Shown here piece by piece: positions 52,243-60,857 of a stretch of DNA of 64,000 bases (position 1 is the first letter of the stretch; each line of letters begins with the position of its first letter). The notes below the pieces were generated by a model. It did not search any database. It was given only the letters and a program-made list of their open reading frames with translations, and was not told the origin of the DNA. This stretch comes from Mucilaginibacter daejeonensis. GTDB lineage: Bacteria > Bacteroidota > Bacteroidia > Sphingobacteriales > Sphingobacteriaceae. A program made the translations under genes and the position numbers. The DNA is taken from contig NZ_CP086068.1 in the NCBI RefSeq assembly GCF_020783335.1, positions 2,666,001 to 2,730,000 of the forward strand, in the 5' to 3' direction.

Positions 52243-53004
52243 TTATTGGGTCCGCTGTCTTATCGCTTCGTAGAGGATCACCCCTGCCGATACCGACACG
52301 TTGAGTGAGCCTATCTCGCCGAACATGGGGATCCTGGCCAGATGGTCGGCTATGCGGATAATGTCGTTCCGGATACCATCTTCTTCAGATCCCATAATGA
52401 TGGCCGTTGGAGCAGTGTAGTCAGGTTTGTAAATATAGTCGTTGGTCTTTTCCGTACAGCAAACCAATTGAAGGCCTGATTCCTGTAGAAAGCGCACCGT
52501 TTGCATAAAATTGTCATGGCGGCAAACCGGGATCTTGTATAATGCGCCGGCCGAGGTCTTCACCGCATCGGCATTGATCTGGGCCGAACCTTTTGCCGGT
52601 ATCACGATTGCATGCACGCCCGAACATTCAGCGGTACGCGCTATGGCGCCCATATTACGTACGTCGGTTATGCTGTCTAACACTAATATCAGCGGCACCT
52701 CCCCTTTCTCGAATACCTGCGGAATGATATCTTCCACTTTTTGATAAATGATCGGTGATATCACCGCCACAGCGCCTTGGTGATTCTTGGGCGTCATGCG
52801 GTGCAGCTTCTCGATCGGCACGTATTGCACCGGTAACTGGTACTCGTTAATGATCTGCTTCAGCTCCTGGAACAAGCCGCCGGTAAGACCGCGCTGCAGG
52901 TACAGCGCCTCTATCTCCTTACCCGATACCACCGCTTCAATAATGGCGCGGATGCCAAAAATAAGGTTGTCGTTCTTTTTGTGAGCTGTATAGTTACCTG
53001 CCAT
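52243..53004 (-). CDS. rlmB: 23S rRNA (guanosine-2'-O-)-methyltransferase, RlmB/TrmH family
   Basis: 253-residue SpoU/SPOUT methyltransferase expected to methylate G2251 of 23S rRNA. The N-terminal substrate-binding domain starts LIFGIRAIIEAVVSGKEIEA. Knot motifs are LVLDSITDVRNMGAIARTAE (motif 1), AIIMGSEEDGI (motif 2) and [15 protein letters not shown] (motif 3). The start MAGNYTAHKK at 53004 is chosen over two upstream ATGs because a minus-strand -7 box TACTTTTG lies between 53029 and 53036, inside the longer frame. The TrmH tRNA methylase is the alternative for the same family, but the N-terminal domain favours RlmB. Confidence 0.92.
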   Translation of the reverse strand: MAGNYTAHKKNDNLIFGIRAIIEAVVSGKEIEALYLQRGLTGGLFQELKQIINEYQLPVQYVPIEKLHRMTPKNHQGAVAVISPIIYQKVEDIIPQVFEKGEVPLILVLDSITDVRNMGAIARTAECSGVHAIVIPAKGSAQINADAVKTSAGALYKIPVCRHDNFMQTVRFLQESGLQLVCCTEKTNDYIYKPDYTAPTAIIMGSEEDGIRNDIIRIADHLARIPMFGEIGSLNVSVSAGVILYEAIRQRTQ

Positions 53005-53204
53005 ATAAGCGCTAAATAATGAGGCAACAAAAGTACGCATAATTATGCTCAAAAGCCGTTATTATTATAGTCCTTGTAAGCCCTAAACATAACTAATACG
53101 AATAACATTTTATGTTTTTGAACACTAAGCAGTTAAAAATCTTTCCACACTTAAAGTGAATAAATTAAATATATCCGTGAAGAATGGGCATCTGTAAATT
53201 TCTA

Positions 53205-53212
53205 TTTTTGCT
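53205..53212 (+). promoter_or_regulatory. -7-like box TATTTTTG of dnaB
   Basis: TAnnTTTG match about 33 bases before the dnaB ATG at 53245. Confidence 0.5.
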
Positions 53213-53244
53213 CCCCCCGGTATTTTGGGGAACGATTACACACC

Positions 53245-54795
53245 ATGATATTTGAGAACAGTAACAAGACCAACAATGGCGACCGCCGCACCCGAAACTT
53301 TACCCAGAACAATATGGTGTCGGGCAAGTTGCCACCTCAGGCCCGCGACCTGGAGGAAGCAGTGCTGGGTGCTTTGATGCTGGAAAAGGATGCCTTATCA
53401 TCGGTGATCGACGTGTTGAAGCCTGAGGTATTTTACGTGGAGAGCCATCAAAAGATCTTTGCCGCTATACGTACCTTATTTGAAAAGACATCTCCTGTTG
53501 ATATCCTTACCGTGACCGCGCAACTGCGTATGCAGGGCGAACTGGAAATGGTGGGTGGCGCGTTCTACATCACCGAGCTGACCAACCGTGTAGCATCGGC
53601 CGCTAACATCGAATACCACGCGCGGATCATTATTCAGAAATACATTCAGCGCGAACTGATCCGTATCAGTACGGATATCATCAATATCGCTTACGAAGAT
53701 ACTACCGATATATTAGAGCTATTGGACAGGGCCGAAAAGAACCTGTTCGACATTGCCCAGAACAACCTCCGCCGTGACTCTCGCAAAATGGACGACCTGA
53801 TGCAGGAGACCCTGAAAGAGATCGAGGAGTTAAAGAATAAAACGGATGGTCTTACCGGTATAGGTACCGGCTTTACCGATCTTGACCGGATCACTTCGGG
53901 CTGGCAAAAGTCTGACCTGGTGATCATAGCGGCTCGTCCGGCGATGGGTAAAACGGCCTTCGTGCTAAGCTGCGCACGTAACGCCGCAGTGGATTTTAAC
54001 AAGCCGGTGGTCGTGTTCTCGTTGGAGATGTCGTCAGTACAGCTGGTAAATCGTTTGATATCAGGTGAGGCCGAGATCGAGCAGGAAAAGATCCGTAAGG
54101 GTAAGATGGAAGAATGGGAATGGCAGCAGATCCACTCCAAGATCGGCCGTTTGGAAGCTGCCCCATTGATCATTGACGACACCCCGGGTCTGAATATCTT
54201 CGAGTTCAGGGCCAAATGCCGTAGGCTCAAATCACAGCACGATATCCAGCTCATCATTATTGACTACTTGCAACTGATGACCGGTAAAGTTGACGGTAAA
54301 GGCGGCGGTAACCGTGAGCAAGAGATCGGTAGTATATCGCGTGCGCTTAAGATGGTGGCCAAGGAATTACAAGTACCGGTGATCGCCCTTTCGCAGTTGA
54401 GCCGTGCCGTTGAGAGTCGCCCTGGAGGATCTAAACGCCCTATGCTGTCCGACTTACGTGAATCGGGTTCGATCGAGCAGGATGCGGATATGGTATTGTT
54501 CCTTTATCGTCCTGAATATTACGGCCTGGAGTACGACGAAGATAACAACCCGACCAAAGGCGTGGGCGAAGTGATCATTGCCAAGCACCGTAACGGTGAG
54601 ACCGGTACCGTGCGTTTGAAATTCGTGGGCAAGTACGTAAAATTCACCGACCTCGAGACCAGTATGGACAGCTACTTACCGCCATCAGGCGCATCATTAG
54701 GCATAGCACCGTCACAAGGCTTCGACAGCAACCCCGGCAATATCATCATTCGCCCATCGAGAATGGACGATATGGATGATGATGCTCCATTTTAA
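53245..54795 (+). CDS. dnaB: Replicative DNA helicase DnaB
   Basis: 516 residues. The N-terminal DnaB domain (PQARDLEEAVLGALMLEKDA) is followed by a linker helix and the RecA-like motor: Walker A IIAARPAMGKTAFVLS, FSLEMSSVQLVNRLIS, Walker B LIIIDYLQLMTG, the H4 region VIALSQLSRAVESRPGGSKR and SDLRESGSIEQDADMVLFLYR. It forms the hexamer that unwinds DNA at the fork. No intein. An internal ATG at 53314 (MVSGKLPPQ) would also give a complete helicase. Its last four bases overlap the end of the convergent chromate transporter gene. Confidence 0.97.
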   Translation: MIFENSNKTNNGDRRTRNFTQNNMVSGKLPPQARDLEEAVLGALMLEKDALSSVIDVLKPEVFYVESHQKIFAAIRTLFEKTSPVDILTVTAQLRMQGELEMVGGAFYITELTNRVASAANIEYHARIIIQKYIQRELIRISTDIINIAYEDTTDILELLDRAEKNLFDIAQNNLRRDSRKMDDLMQETLKEIEELKNKTDGLTGIGTGFTDLDRITSGWQKSDLVIIAARPAMGKTAFVLSCARNAAVDFNKPVVVFSLEMSSVQLVNRLISGEAEIEQEKIRKGKMEEWEWQQIHSKIGRLEAAPLIIDDTPGLNIFEFRAKCRRLKSQHDIQLIIIDYLQLMTGKVDGKGGGNREQEIGSISRALKMVAKELQVPVIALSQLSRAVESRPGGSKRPMLSDLRESGSIEQDADMVLFLYRPEYYGLEYDEDNNPTKGVGEVIIAKHRNGETGTVRLKFVGKYVKFTDLETSMDSYLPPSGASLGIAPSQGFDSNPGNIIIRPSRMDDMDDDAPF

Positions 54796-56003
54796 AATAT
54801 CAACCCCAACAGGACGCCTATCAAGATCACGATGGGCGTTTTCATTTTAGTGAAGTATAGCAGGCAAAAGGCCCCTGCCATTACCAGGTAAGCCGTCCAG
54901 TTGAGGCCAAATGGCGCGACCAGCAAGATCAGTGCAGTGCCCATGAAACCTACCGCCACCGCATTGATCCCGCTCAGCGAATTCTTGATCCGGGTGATCT
55001 TTTTAAGATCTTCCCAAAAGGGCACGATGAACAGGATGAGGATCAACCCTGGCAGGTTGATGCCGATAACGGCCACAATGCTGCCAATGACCTCCCCTGC
55101 TATTCCGTAACCTTTGTTGCCTAATGTGATCGCCCCGACGAACGAGGTGAATGCGAACGTAGGCCCCGGCAAGGCTTGTTGAAGGGCATACCCTGATAAA
55201 AACTCAATGTTGGACAAGTAGTGCTTCAATTCAACAAATTCGGTATACATAAGGGGGACCAACACCTGCCCTCCGCCAAAGATCAGTATCCCGTTGCGGT
55301 AAAAGTTCTCGAACAAACGTACCGGCAAACTGAAAGGCGACGTACGGTTGATGAGTGCACCCAGTGCCGCAAAGAACAATAAGATGCCGATGAAATACCC
55401 CACTTTACGCGGGTTGACATTGGAGAAAAGCTTAACCCGAATGGCATCTTCCACTGGTTGTGTTTCTAATGCAGAGGAAATGATCCCGCCCAGCAAGATC
55501 AGTATCGGAAACGCATATGGATTTTGCAAGATGAGCGTAGCAATGAGTGAGCCGATGGCCAGGTACATGCTCACCTTGGTCTTGATGATCTTTTGCGCAA
55601 AGGTGACCGCTGCATAAGCCACTATACCCACGGCCGCAGGTCGCACATATTGCAATACGGCATCCGACCGTCCGCTTGCCGCAAAGGCCTTGTACTGGAT
55701 CGCGGCAATGCACATAATGGCCGCTGAAGGTAACACCCATATCAAAAAGGTGATCAGCGCCATGCCCAGCCCTCCTACCTTCCAGGCTATACCAATAAGT
55801 GTTTGTGTTGATGATGGTCCCGGCAGCACCTGCGATAAGGCGCTCAGTTCCATCAATTCATCCTCGGTGATGTACCGACGCTTCTCTACAAAATCGCGCA
55901 GTAAAATGGCCACATGCGCTTGCGGTCCGCCGAAAGTGCTCAGGGTATACACCAATGCGTCGCGCAGGAAAAGTAGTTTGCGGGAGGTCATCAAATGTGC
56001 CAT
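54792..56003 (-). CDS. chrA: Chromate transporter, two-domain ChrA type
   Basis: 403-residue membrane protein of the CHR family with two homologous halves. The first half has TLSTFGGPQAHVAILLRDFV and LPGPSSTQTLIGIAWKVGG; the second half repeats the pattern with FGGGQVLVPLMYTEFVELK and QALPGPTFAFTSFVGAI. Around ten membrane helices fill the rest. Members exchange chromate or sulfate across the inner membrane; whether this one gives chromate resistance is not known. The start is ATG 56003, or ATG 55991 (MTSRKLLFL). No chrB regulator is adjacent. Confidence 0.92.
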   Translation of the reverse strand: MAHLMTSRKLLFLRDALVYTLSTFGGPQAHVAILLRDFVEKRRYITEDELMELSALSQVLPGPSSTQTLIGIAWKVGGLGMALITFLIWVLPSAAIMCIAAIQYKAFAASGRSDAVLQYVRPAAVGIVAYAAVTFAQKIIKTKVSMYLAIGSLIATLILQNPYAFPILILLGGIISSALETQPVEDAIRVKLFSNVNPRKVGYFIGILLFFAALGALINRTSPFSLPVRLFENFYRNGILIFGGGQVLVPLMYTEFVELKHYLSNIEFLSGYALQQALPGPTFAFTSFVGAITLGNKGYGIAGEVIGSIVAVIGINLPGLILILFIVPFWEDLKKITRIKNSLSGINAVAVGFMGTALILLVAPFGLNWTAYLVMAGAFCLLYFTKMKTPIVILIGVLLGLIF

Positions 56004-56028
56004 TTATTGATGTTTAGATGCGCGCCTT

Positions 56029-56056
56029 TACTTGTACATCTGCACATCCTTTCATC
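56029..56056. repeat. Fragment of the GTGCAGATGT repeat type
   Basis: On the minus strand it reads GGATGTGCAGATGTACAAG and on, like the inverted pair between ung and the Rrf2 gene at 18759-18866. Only one unit is seen here. Confidence 0.4.
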
Positions 56057-56393
56057 AATAGTCATCGTCGTCATACAAGCCCGATGCTTGGTTATATGCC
56101 GACCGCAGTTCGGCCAAGGCATGGTTATCGCGCTTTTGTTGAGTGATCATGATACCTTGCTGATAGATGCGCAAAGCATCTTCCTTACGGCCAAGGGTCT
56201 CATAAAGCTTACCCAAATGGTAATAAGTACCTGTGTAATTCGGGTGATTGGTCACCAGGCCTTCGTAAAACTGAAGCGCCTTTTCGGTATCGTTCAGTCT
56301 GAGGTACTCGGTGGCCAGGGCGTACTGCAAGAACTCGTCGTTGGGTTCGGCCTCAAAAAATTCAAGAAGCTTTTGTAAGCGGGTCTCCTGCAT
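56055..56393 (-). CDS. Small TPR protein
   Basis: 112 residues holding two to three TPR units (NDEFLQYALATEYLRLNDTE, ALQFYEGLVTNHPNYTGTYY, YHLGKLYETLGRKEDALRIY) and a tail ending in four aspartates (GLYDDDDY). There is no signal peptide, so it is cytosolic. The start MQETRLQKLLEF at 56393 is preferred to an ATG 29 codons upstream, whose extension lacks TPR character and runs into the promoter region. Partner unknown. Confidence 0.85.
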   Translation of the reverse strand: MQETRLQKLLEFFEAEPNDEFLQYALATEYLRLNDTEKALQFYEGLVTNHPNYTGTYYHLGKLYETLGRKEDALRIYQQGIMITQQKRDNHALAELRSAYNQASGLYDDDDY

Positions 56394-56648
56394 TTTAAAC
56401 TCTGTGTTTTTTACCGTATTTTTGCTTACAAGCCGGTCATCGATACCAGCTATTGCTACAAATGTAACGTTTGGCAGCAATTACATCAACCTTATTAATG
56501 CATTGCGTTGTGCCCTTGTTATTTACAATTAAATGTCACCGGCTGATCAACAAACCCGCCCCGATCAGGTTAATGATGTAATTTACTTTATTTAAATGGT
56601 TAGCGGCATCGTTTATGCTATGCTATCTGCAAAGGCTATATAGTTGTG

Positions 56649-57263
56649 ATGGGTAATAACACTAAAAAGATCGAACTGGATATCGTTGGTTTATCATACA
56701 GCCAAACCCAATCAGGTGCTTATGCACTGGTTTTGGGCGAGGTAAATGGCCGCCGCCGCTTACCGATCATTATTGGGAGTTTTGAAGCGCAGGCCATCGC
56801 TATCGAGATCGAGAAGATGACACCTAGCCGTCCGCTTACCCATGACCTGTTCAAGAACTTTGCGCAGGCTTATAACATCAAGGTGCAGGAGATCATCATC
56901 TATAACCTGGTCGATGGTATCTTTTATGCCAAGCTCATGTGCACCGATGGAAAGAAGAACGTGGAGATAGACGCCCGCACATCTGACGCTATTGCCATGG
57001 CCGTACGTTTCGAGTGCCCGATATACACCTATGAGTTTATCCTTTCTACCGCTGGTATCGTGATAGAGGGTAACGACTTTGTTTACCTCGAGAACATCAG
57101 CGAGGCCACTGAGGACAAGACCGAGACCACCGGCAATACAACTAATTACCGCTCCCTGAGCGTGGATGAGCTAAAAAGCCTTCTATCTGAAGCTATCAAC
57201 GAGGAGGCTTACGAGAAGGCCGCCAAGATCCGCGACGAGCTGAACAAGCGTAAAGCATCGTAG
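56649..57263 (+). CDS. Bifunctional nuclease-family protein (DUF151) with UVR motif
   Basis: 204 residues. The BFN/DUF151 domain spans about 5-135 (GRRRLPIIIGSFEAQAIAIE, SRPLTHDLFKNFAQAY, ARTSDAIAMAVRFECPIYTY). The C-terminal UVR motif at about 165-203 is SVDELKSLLSEAINEEAYEK and AAKIRDELNKRK, a UvrB/UvrC-type contact helix. Plant and bacterial relatives show RNase and DNase activity. ATG 56649 is preferred over the GTG just before it. It is divergent from the TPR gene. Confidence 0.92.
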   Translation: MGNNTKKIELDIVGLSYSQTQSGAYALVLGEVNGRRRLPIIIGSFEAQAIAIEIEKMTPSRPLTHDLFKNFAQAYNIKVQEIIIYNLVDGIFYAKLMCTDGKKNVEIDARTSDAIAMAVRFECPIYTYEFILSTAGIVIEGNDFVYLENISEATEDKTETTGNTTNYRSLSVDELKSLLSEAINEEAYEKAAKIRDELNKRKAS

Positions 57264-57431
57264 TACTACATCCCTCTTATCTCATTCATCTGTAAGTTTT
57301 CAAGTGCCTTAAACAGACGGCAACGGCGGCATTACCGTATTGTGTATTTTGGATTTTAGCATTTGGTAATATTTGGTTAATTTTCGGCTCTAATTAACTA
57401 ACTATTATTCTTTTTAACTGCGCCATACTAT

Positions 57432-58691
57432 ATGAATATTAGGTTCCGCTTGATACTGATGAATTTTATGCAATTCTTTATCTGGGGGGCCTGGCTGCTC
57501 ACCATTGGTGCATATTGGTTCCAGAACAAGCATTGGTCAGGAGCGCAGTTCGGCGCTATCTTCTCTACCATGGGTATTTCGGCCATCTTTATGCCGGCCC
57601 TTACCGGTATCATTTCCGACCGATTCATCAATGCCGAAAAGCTTTACGGCATTATGCATATACTGGGCTCGGCAGCTTTGTTCTGCCTGCCTATGGTCAC
57701 AGACCCATCAACGTTCTTTTGGGTGATGCTGATCAATATGTTCTTTTACATGCCTACGCTTTCATTATCCATCACGGTAGCTTATTCGGCTTTAAAGGGT
57801 GAGGGTTTGGACGTGGTGAAAGACTATCCACCTATTCGTATATGGGGTACTATCGGCTTTATCGTGGCCTTGTGGACCGTAAGCCTTACCCACAACGAGA
57901 CCTCGGCCAATCAATTCTATATCGCGTCGGCGATAGCGCTGGCTTTGGGTCTGTATGCCTTTACACTTCCACCGTGTCCTCCTTTGCTGAAAAGGACAAG
58001 CAACAAGTCGTTGGTGGATGCTTTGGGTTTAAATGCTTTTGCCCTGTTCAAAACGCCTAAATTCGCGATCTTCTTTGCATTTTCGTTATTATTGGGTGCG
58101 GCCCTCCAGCTTACCAATGCCTATGGAGATACCTACATTCATGATTTTGCTTCGGTGGATGCTTACAAGGACACCATCGCGGTGAAATATCCGGCGATCA
58201 TCATGTCCATCTCGCAGATATCGGAGACCTTGTTCATCCTGGCTATTCCCTTCTTTTTGAGGAAGTTCGGTATCAAGTATGTGATGTTGTTCAGTATGCT
58301 GGCCTGGGTGCTGCGTTTCGGATTGTTCGCGTTCGGCGACCCTGCTCAGGGCTTGTGGATGATCATCGCTTCATGCATCGTTTATGGTATGGCTTTCGAT
58401 TTTTTCAACATATCGGGCTCATTGTTCGTGGAGACGCAGGCCTCACCTGAGATACGCGGCAGTGCACAAGGCCTGTTCATGATGATGGTGAACGGTTTCG
58501 GTGCCTTTTTTGGCAGCATAGCCAGCGGCAAACTGATCGATGCGTACTTCACCCTACCCAACAACGGTAAGGATTGGCATGGCATCTGGCTCAGCTTTGC
58601 GGCCTACGCCCTGGTGATCTCGATCATCTTCCCATTCGTATTCAGGTACAAGCATAATGCGGCTTTGGAGGCTGCAATTAAGCACGCTTAA
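57432..58691 (+). CDS. Nucleoside transporter, NHS (NupG-like) family
   Basis: 419-residue inner-membrane transporter of the nucleoside:H+ symporter family within MFS. About 12 membrane helices are visible, beginning RLILMNFMQFFIWGAWLLTI. Family-like segments are ALTGIISDRFINAEKLYGIM, PPIRIWGTIGFIVALW and NISGSLFVETQASPEIRGSAQGLF. It imports nucleosides with protons. In Bacteroidota this family sits among purine-salvage genes, but here it is alone. A 15-bp perfect hairpin lies 23 bases behind the stop. Confidence 0.92.
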   Translation: MNIRFRLILMNFMQFFIWGAWLLTIGAYWFQNKHWSGAQFGAIFSTMGISAIFMPALTGIISDRFINAEKLYGIMHILGSAALFCLPMVTDPSTFFWVMLINMFFYMPTLSLSITVAYSALKGEGLDVVKDYPPIRIWGTIGFIVALWTVSLTHNETSANQFYIASAIALALGLYAFTLPPCPPLLKRTSNKSLVDALGLNAFALFKTPKFAIFFAFSLLLGAALQLTNAYGDTYIHDFASVDAYKDTIAVKYPAIIMSISQISETLFILAIPFFLRKFGIKYVMLFSMLAWVLRFGLFAFGDPAQGLWMIIASCIVYGMAFDFFNISGSLFVETQASPEIRGSAQGLFMMMVNGFGAFFGSIASGKLIDAYFTLPNNGKDWHGIWLSFAAYALVISIIFPFVFRYKHNAALEAAIKHA

Positions 58692-58714
58692 CACCGATCA
58701 CCAATTTCATAATT

Positions 58715-58757
58715 TCAACCGATGATCAGCACTTTTGGTGTTGATCATCGGTTGAAC
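58715..58757. repeat. Perfect 15-bp inverted repeat behind the nucleoside transporter
   Basis: TTCAACCGATGATCA (58715-58729) and TGATCATCGGTTGAA (58743-58757), loop 13 bases. No T-run follows, so it may be a Rho-independent-like stabiliser or transcript end of unusual kind. Confidence 0.7.
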
Positions 58758-58770
58758 CCTTACTTTCAAG

Positions 58771-58916
58771 TGTTACATTTCACTGTTACAGCGTTACATT
58801 TGGTGTTACATTTCCTTAAAAATGTCGCTTTTTCTAGAAAAAGTTGGGTTTTTACGAAATTCGCAACGCCAAAAAGTGGGGAAATTTGGGGAATTCTGTT
58901 ACATGGATGTAACAGC
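58771..58916. repeat. GTTACA repeat cluster and palindrome in a gene-free stretch
   Basis: GTGTTACATTT (58771-58781), CTGTTACAG (58784-58792), GCGTTACATTT (58792-58802) and GTGTTACATTT (58804-58814) are closely spaced. At 58897-58916 the same word forms the palindrome CTGTTACATGGATGTAACAG. The stretch between the transporter and the acetyltransferase (298 bases) has no convincing gene. Confidence 0.6.
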
Positions 58917-58989
58917 TAAAACGCCGTTTTGGATTGAGATCAGCCGACCTCCTACCTCACGCACTCCGCCCTCAAAAAATCGTCGCAAC

Positions 58990-59553
58990 TTATTGCTGAC
59001 CGTTCAGTTTGCGGATCACCCTGGCTGGGTTGCCTACGGCTAAGGAATTGTCCGGAATATCTTTGGTCACCACGGCTCCGGCACCGATCACGCAGCCATT
59101 GCCTATGGTCACGCCCGGGCAAATGATCGCGTTGCCACCTATCCAGCAGTCGTTGCCTATGGTCACCGGTTCGCCGTTCTCTTTACTGCGGCGCAGCTCG
59201 GCATCCAGTGGGTGGCTTGCGGTGTAGATCTGTACGCCGGGCGCGCAAAACACGTTATCACCGATATTTACAGGCGCCACATCCAGCACCACACAATTCA
59301 CATTAAAGTACACGTTGTCGCCACAAGTGATGTTGTAGCCGTAATCACAATGAAACGGCGGCTCTATATAAAGGTTGCCCGGTTGGTTCGGGATCAATTC
59401 CTGAAGAATGGCCCTGGTGTTGTCACTTACCACATATTCGGTCACATTGAGGCGATGAAGTAATCGCTTACAATCGGTACGGTCCTTTACCAGTTCGGGG
59501 TCATTAGCGATGTAATACTCGCCGCTGATCATTTTTTGTTTTTCGGTAAGCAT
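58990..59553 (-). CDS. Sugar O-acetyltransferase, Maa/NodL/LacA type
   Basis: 187 residues. The Mac domain (MISGEYYIANDPELVKDRTD) is followed by a left-handed beta-helix of hexapeptide repeats (ITCGDNVYFNVNCVVLDVAP, VTIGNDCWIGGNAIICPGVT, IGNGCVIGAGAVVTKDIPDN). The catalytic His is in YTASHPLDAELR. Uses acetyl-CoA to acetylate maltose, glucose, galactosides or related sugars; the exact acceptor cannot be told. It is a cytosolic trimer. Alone on the minus strand. Confidence 0.93.
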   Translation of the reverse strand: MLTEKQKMISGEYYIANDPELVKDRTDCKRLLHRLNVTEYVVSDNTRAILQELIPNQPGNLYIEPPFHCDYGYNITCGDNVYFNVNCVVLDVAPVNIGDNVFCAPGVQIYTASHPLDAELRRSKENGEPVTIGNDCWIGGNAIICPGVTIGNGCVIGAGAVVTKDIPDNSLAVGNPARVIRKLNGQQ

Positions 59554-59607
59554 GGAGGATATGTGTATACAGCGTTGAACTTGGATTCCTGATCTGTAAT
59601 TATAAAC

Positions 59608-59781
59608 TTGTCATGTTGAACGCAGTGAAACATCTTATACCACTCACAGATCGCGAGCTTCTTTAACGTTTAAGTTCCTTCGCTTTGCTCAGGATGACAG
59701 ATGGGATGACGATGGTCTGTGACAAAACACGCTACGGCCTTCATGGCGTGTAGGTTCCTTCGCTTTGCTCAGCATGACAGA
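59608..59781. repeat. GTCATGYTGAACGCAGTGAA-type repeats, three units
   Basis: Unit 1 (59608-59640) reads TTGTCATGTTGAACGCAGTG and on. Units 2 (59671-59701) and 3 (59751-59781) read TTCCTTCGCTTTGCTCAG then G/C-ATGACAG and are inverted relative to unit 1. Units 2 and 3 differ at few positions over about 27 bases. They fill the gap between the acetyltransferase gene and gatC. Confidence 0.75.
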
Positions 59782-59796
59782 GTGGATGCGGTGACC

Positions 59797-60090
59797 TTAC
59801 TTTTTGTCGATCACTTTAGCCACCAGGAAGTGTTTGCCGTCCTGCTCGGGTGCGTTCAGCAGGGCCTCTTCATGGGTGATCTCTTGTTTCACTACGTCAG
59901 GGCGCAGTACGTTCACTTCATCGGTCATGTAAACCAGTGGTTCCACGTTGCTAGTGTCCACCTCGTTCAGCTTGGCCATAAAGTCCAGTATCTTGTTCAT
60001 GTCGCCAACAAGTTCCTGCGTTTCCTGCTCGCTCACTTCCAAACGGGCCAGGTGGGCTATCTTGGCAACGGTATCTTTATCTATTTGCAT
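59797..60090 (-). CDS. gatC: Asp-tRNA(Asn)/Glu-tRNA(Gln) amidotransferase subunit C
   Basis: 97-residue small subunit of the GatCAB complex that amidates misacylated Glu-tRNA(Gln) or Asp-tRNA(Asn). Typical helix-turn start VAKIAHLARLEVSEQETQEL, then DMNKILDFMAKLNEVDTSNV, and the end PLVYMTDEVNVLRPDVV. The start MQIDKDTVAK at 60090 gives a 14-base overlap with the end of the acyltransferase gene (an ATG three codons upstream gives 23), so the two are translationally coupled. gatA and gatB are not in the window. Confidence 0.94.
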   Translation of the reverse strand: MQIDKDTVAKIAHLARLEVSEQETQELVGDMNKILDFMAKLNEVDTSNVEPLVYMTDEVNVLRPDVVKQEITHEEALLNAPEQDGKHFLVAKVIDKK

Positions 60091-60817
60091 AACTTTCAAA
60101 TGTATGATTTATCAGGCTATATACCTCGTCGCGCAGGCGGTCAGCGTCCTCCACGGTCAGGTTAGCGGTCTCGATCGGTTTATGTACTTTGATATGGCAT
60201 ATCCCCGGCCTGCTGCCCCGCTCCAGACCAGTGTCCCAAAGCACGTCCCAGGTATTTAGCGAGGTGACCGGTATAATAGGTATCTGGTGCTCAATGGCCA
60301 GGCGGAAAGGCCCGTTCTTAAATTCGTGCAGTTTAGGTGGAAAATCGTCCGGGATCTTACCTTCAGGAAAGATCACCATGCTCATACCCTGCTGTAAACG
60401 CTCGGCCGCGCTTTTGAACGCCCTGAACGATGACATCTTACTCTCGCGGTTCACCGGAATGTCTATGGTTTGAAAGAACAGCTTGGTCACCATGTTCTTG
60501 AGCAGTTCCTGTTTACCAATAAAGCAAAAGTTGTTCTTCACCATCAGGCTCATGGCCGTAATATCAAGGTTGGAGGTATGGTTCGGGCAAATGATGTACG
60601 GGCGGCTCCAATCTATCGGCTGCTCATACTCGAATTTGTAGAAGATGCCGGCAATGGTAGAGCTACAGAACCCGCATACCTTGCGGAAAAAGTTCATGGC
60701 CGGATAGCGCTGGGGCTTGCGCGAAAAGAAGTACAAAAAAGGCCAGAAAATGATGAAGAAAGCGGCCACACTGTAGCGGTAAAAACGGGCGTGGAGTTTC
60801 TTCAATGGAATTTTCAT
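60077..60817 (-). CDS. plsC: 1-acyl-sn-glycerol-3-phosphate acyltransferase, PlsC family
   Basis: 246 residues. An N-terminal membrane helix (YSVAAFFIIFWPFLYFF) anchors the enzyme. Acyltransferase motifs are HX4D in NHTSNLDI (motif I), RESKMSSFRAFKSA (motif II), VIFPEGKIPDD (motif III) and IPIIPVTSLNTWDVL (motif IV). It makes phosphatidic acid from lysophosphatidate. The start is ATG 60817 (MKIPLKKLH). It is divergent from trpS with 40 bases between starts. First gene of a plsC-gatC pair. Confidence 0.93.
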   Translation of the reverse strand: MKIPLKKLHARFYRYSVAAFFIIFWPFLYFFSRKPQRYPAMNFFRKVCGFCSSTIAGIFYKFEYEQPIDWSRPYIICPNHTSNLDITAMSLMVKNNFCFIGKQELLKNMVTKLFFQTIDIPVNRESKMSSFRAFKSAAERLQQGMSMVIFPEGKIPDDFPPKLHEFKNGPFRLAIEHQIPIIPVTSLNTWDVLWDTGLERGSRPGICHIKVHKPIETANLTVEDADRLRDEVYSLINHTFESYANR

Positions 60818-60843
60818 GACCGTCAAAAATATAAAAATTCCTT

Positions 60844-60851
60844 ACTTTCGC
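60844..60851 (+). promoter_or_regulatory. -7-like box TACTTTCG of trpS
   Basis: One mismatch from TAnnTTTG, six bases before the trpS ATG at 60858; implies a leaderless or nearly leaderless message. Confidence 0.5.
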
Positions 60852-60857
60852 GCCATT

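Noticed and set aside
53005..53052. Longer RlmB start
   Set aside because: The minus-strand box TACTTTTG lies within the extension, so transcription should start after it.
56394..56480. N-terminal extension of the small TPR protein
   Set aside because: The extra 29 residues lack TPR features and cover the likely promoter region.
58771..58916. CRISPR array
   Set aside because: The repeated word is only 6-11 bases and the spacing is 8-13 bases; no cas genes are present.
58722..59043. 65- and 73-codon plus-strand ORFs behind the nucleoside transporter
   Set aside because: They overlap the hairpin and GTTACA repeats, have no start signal and show low-complexity composition.
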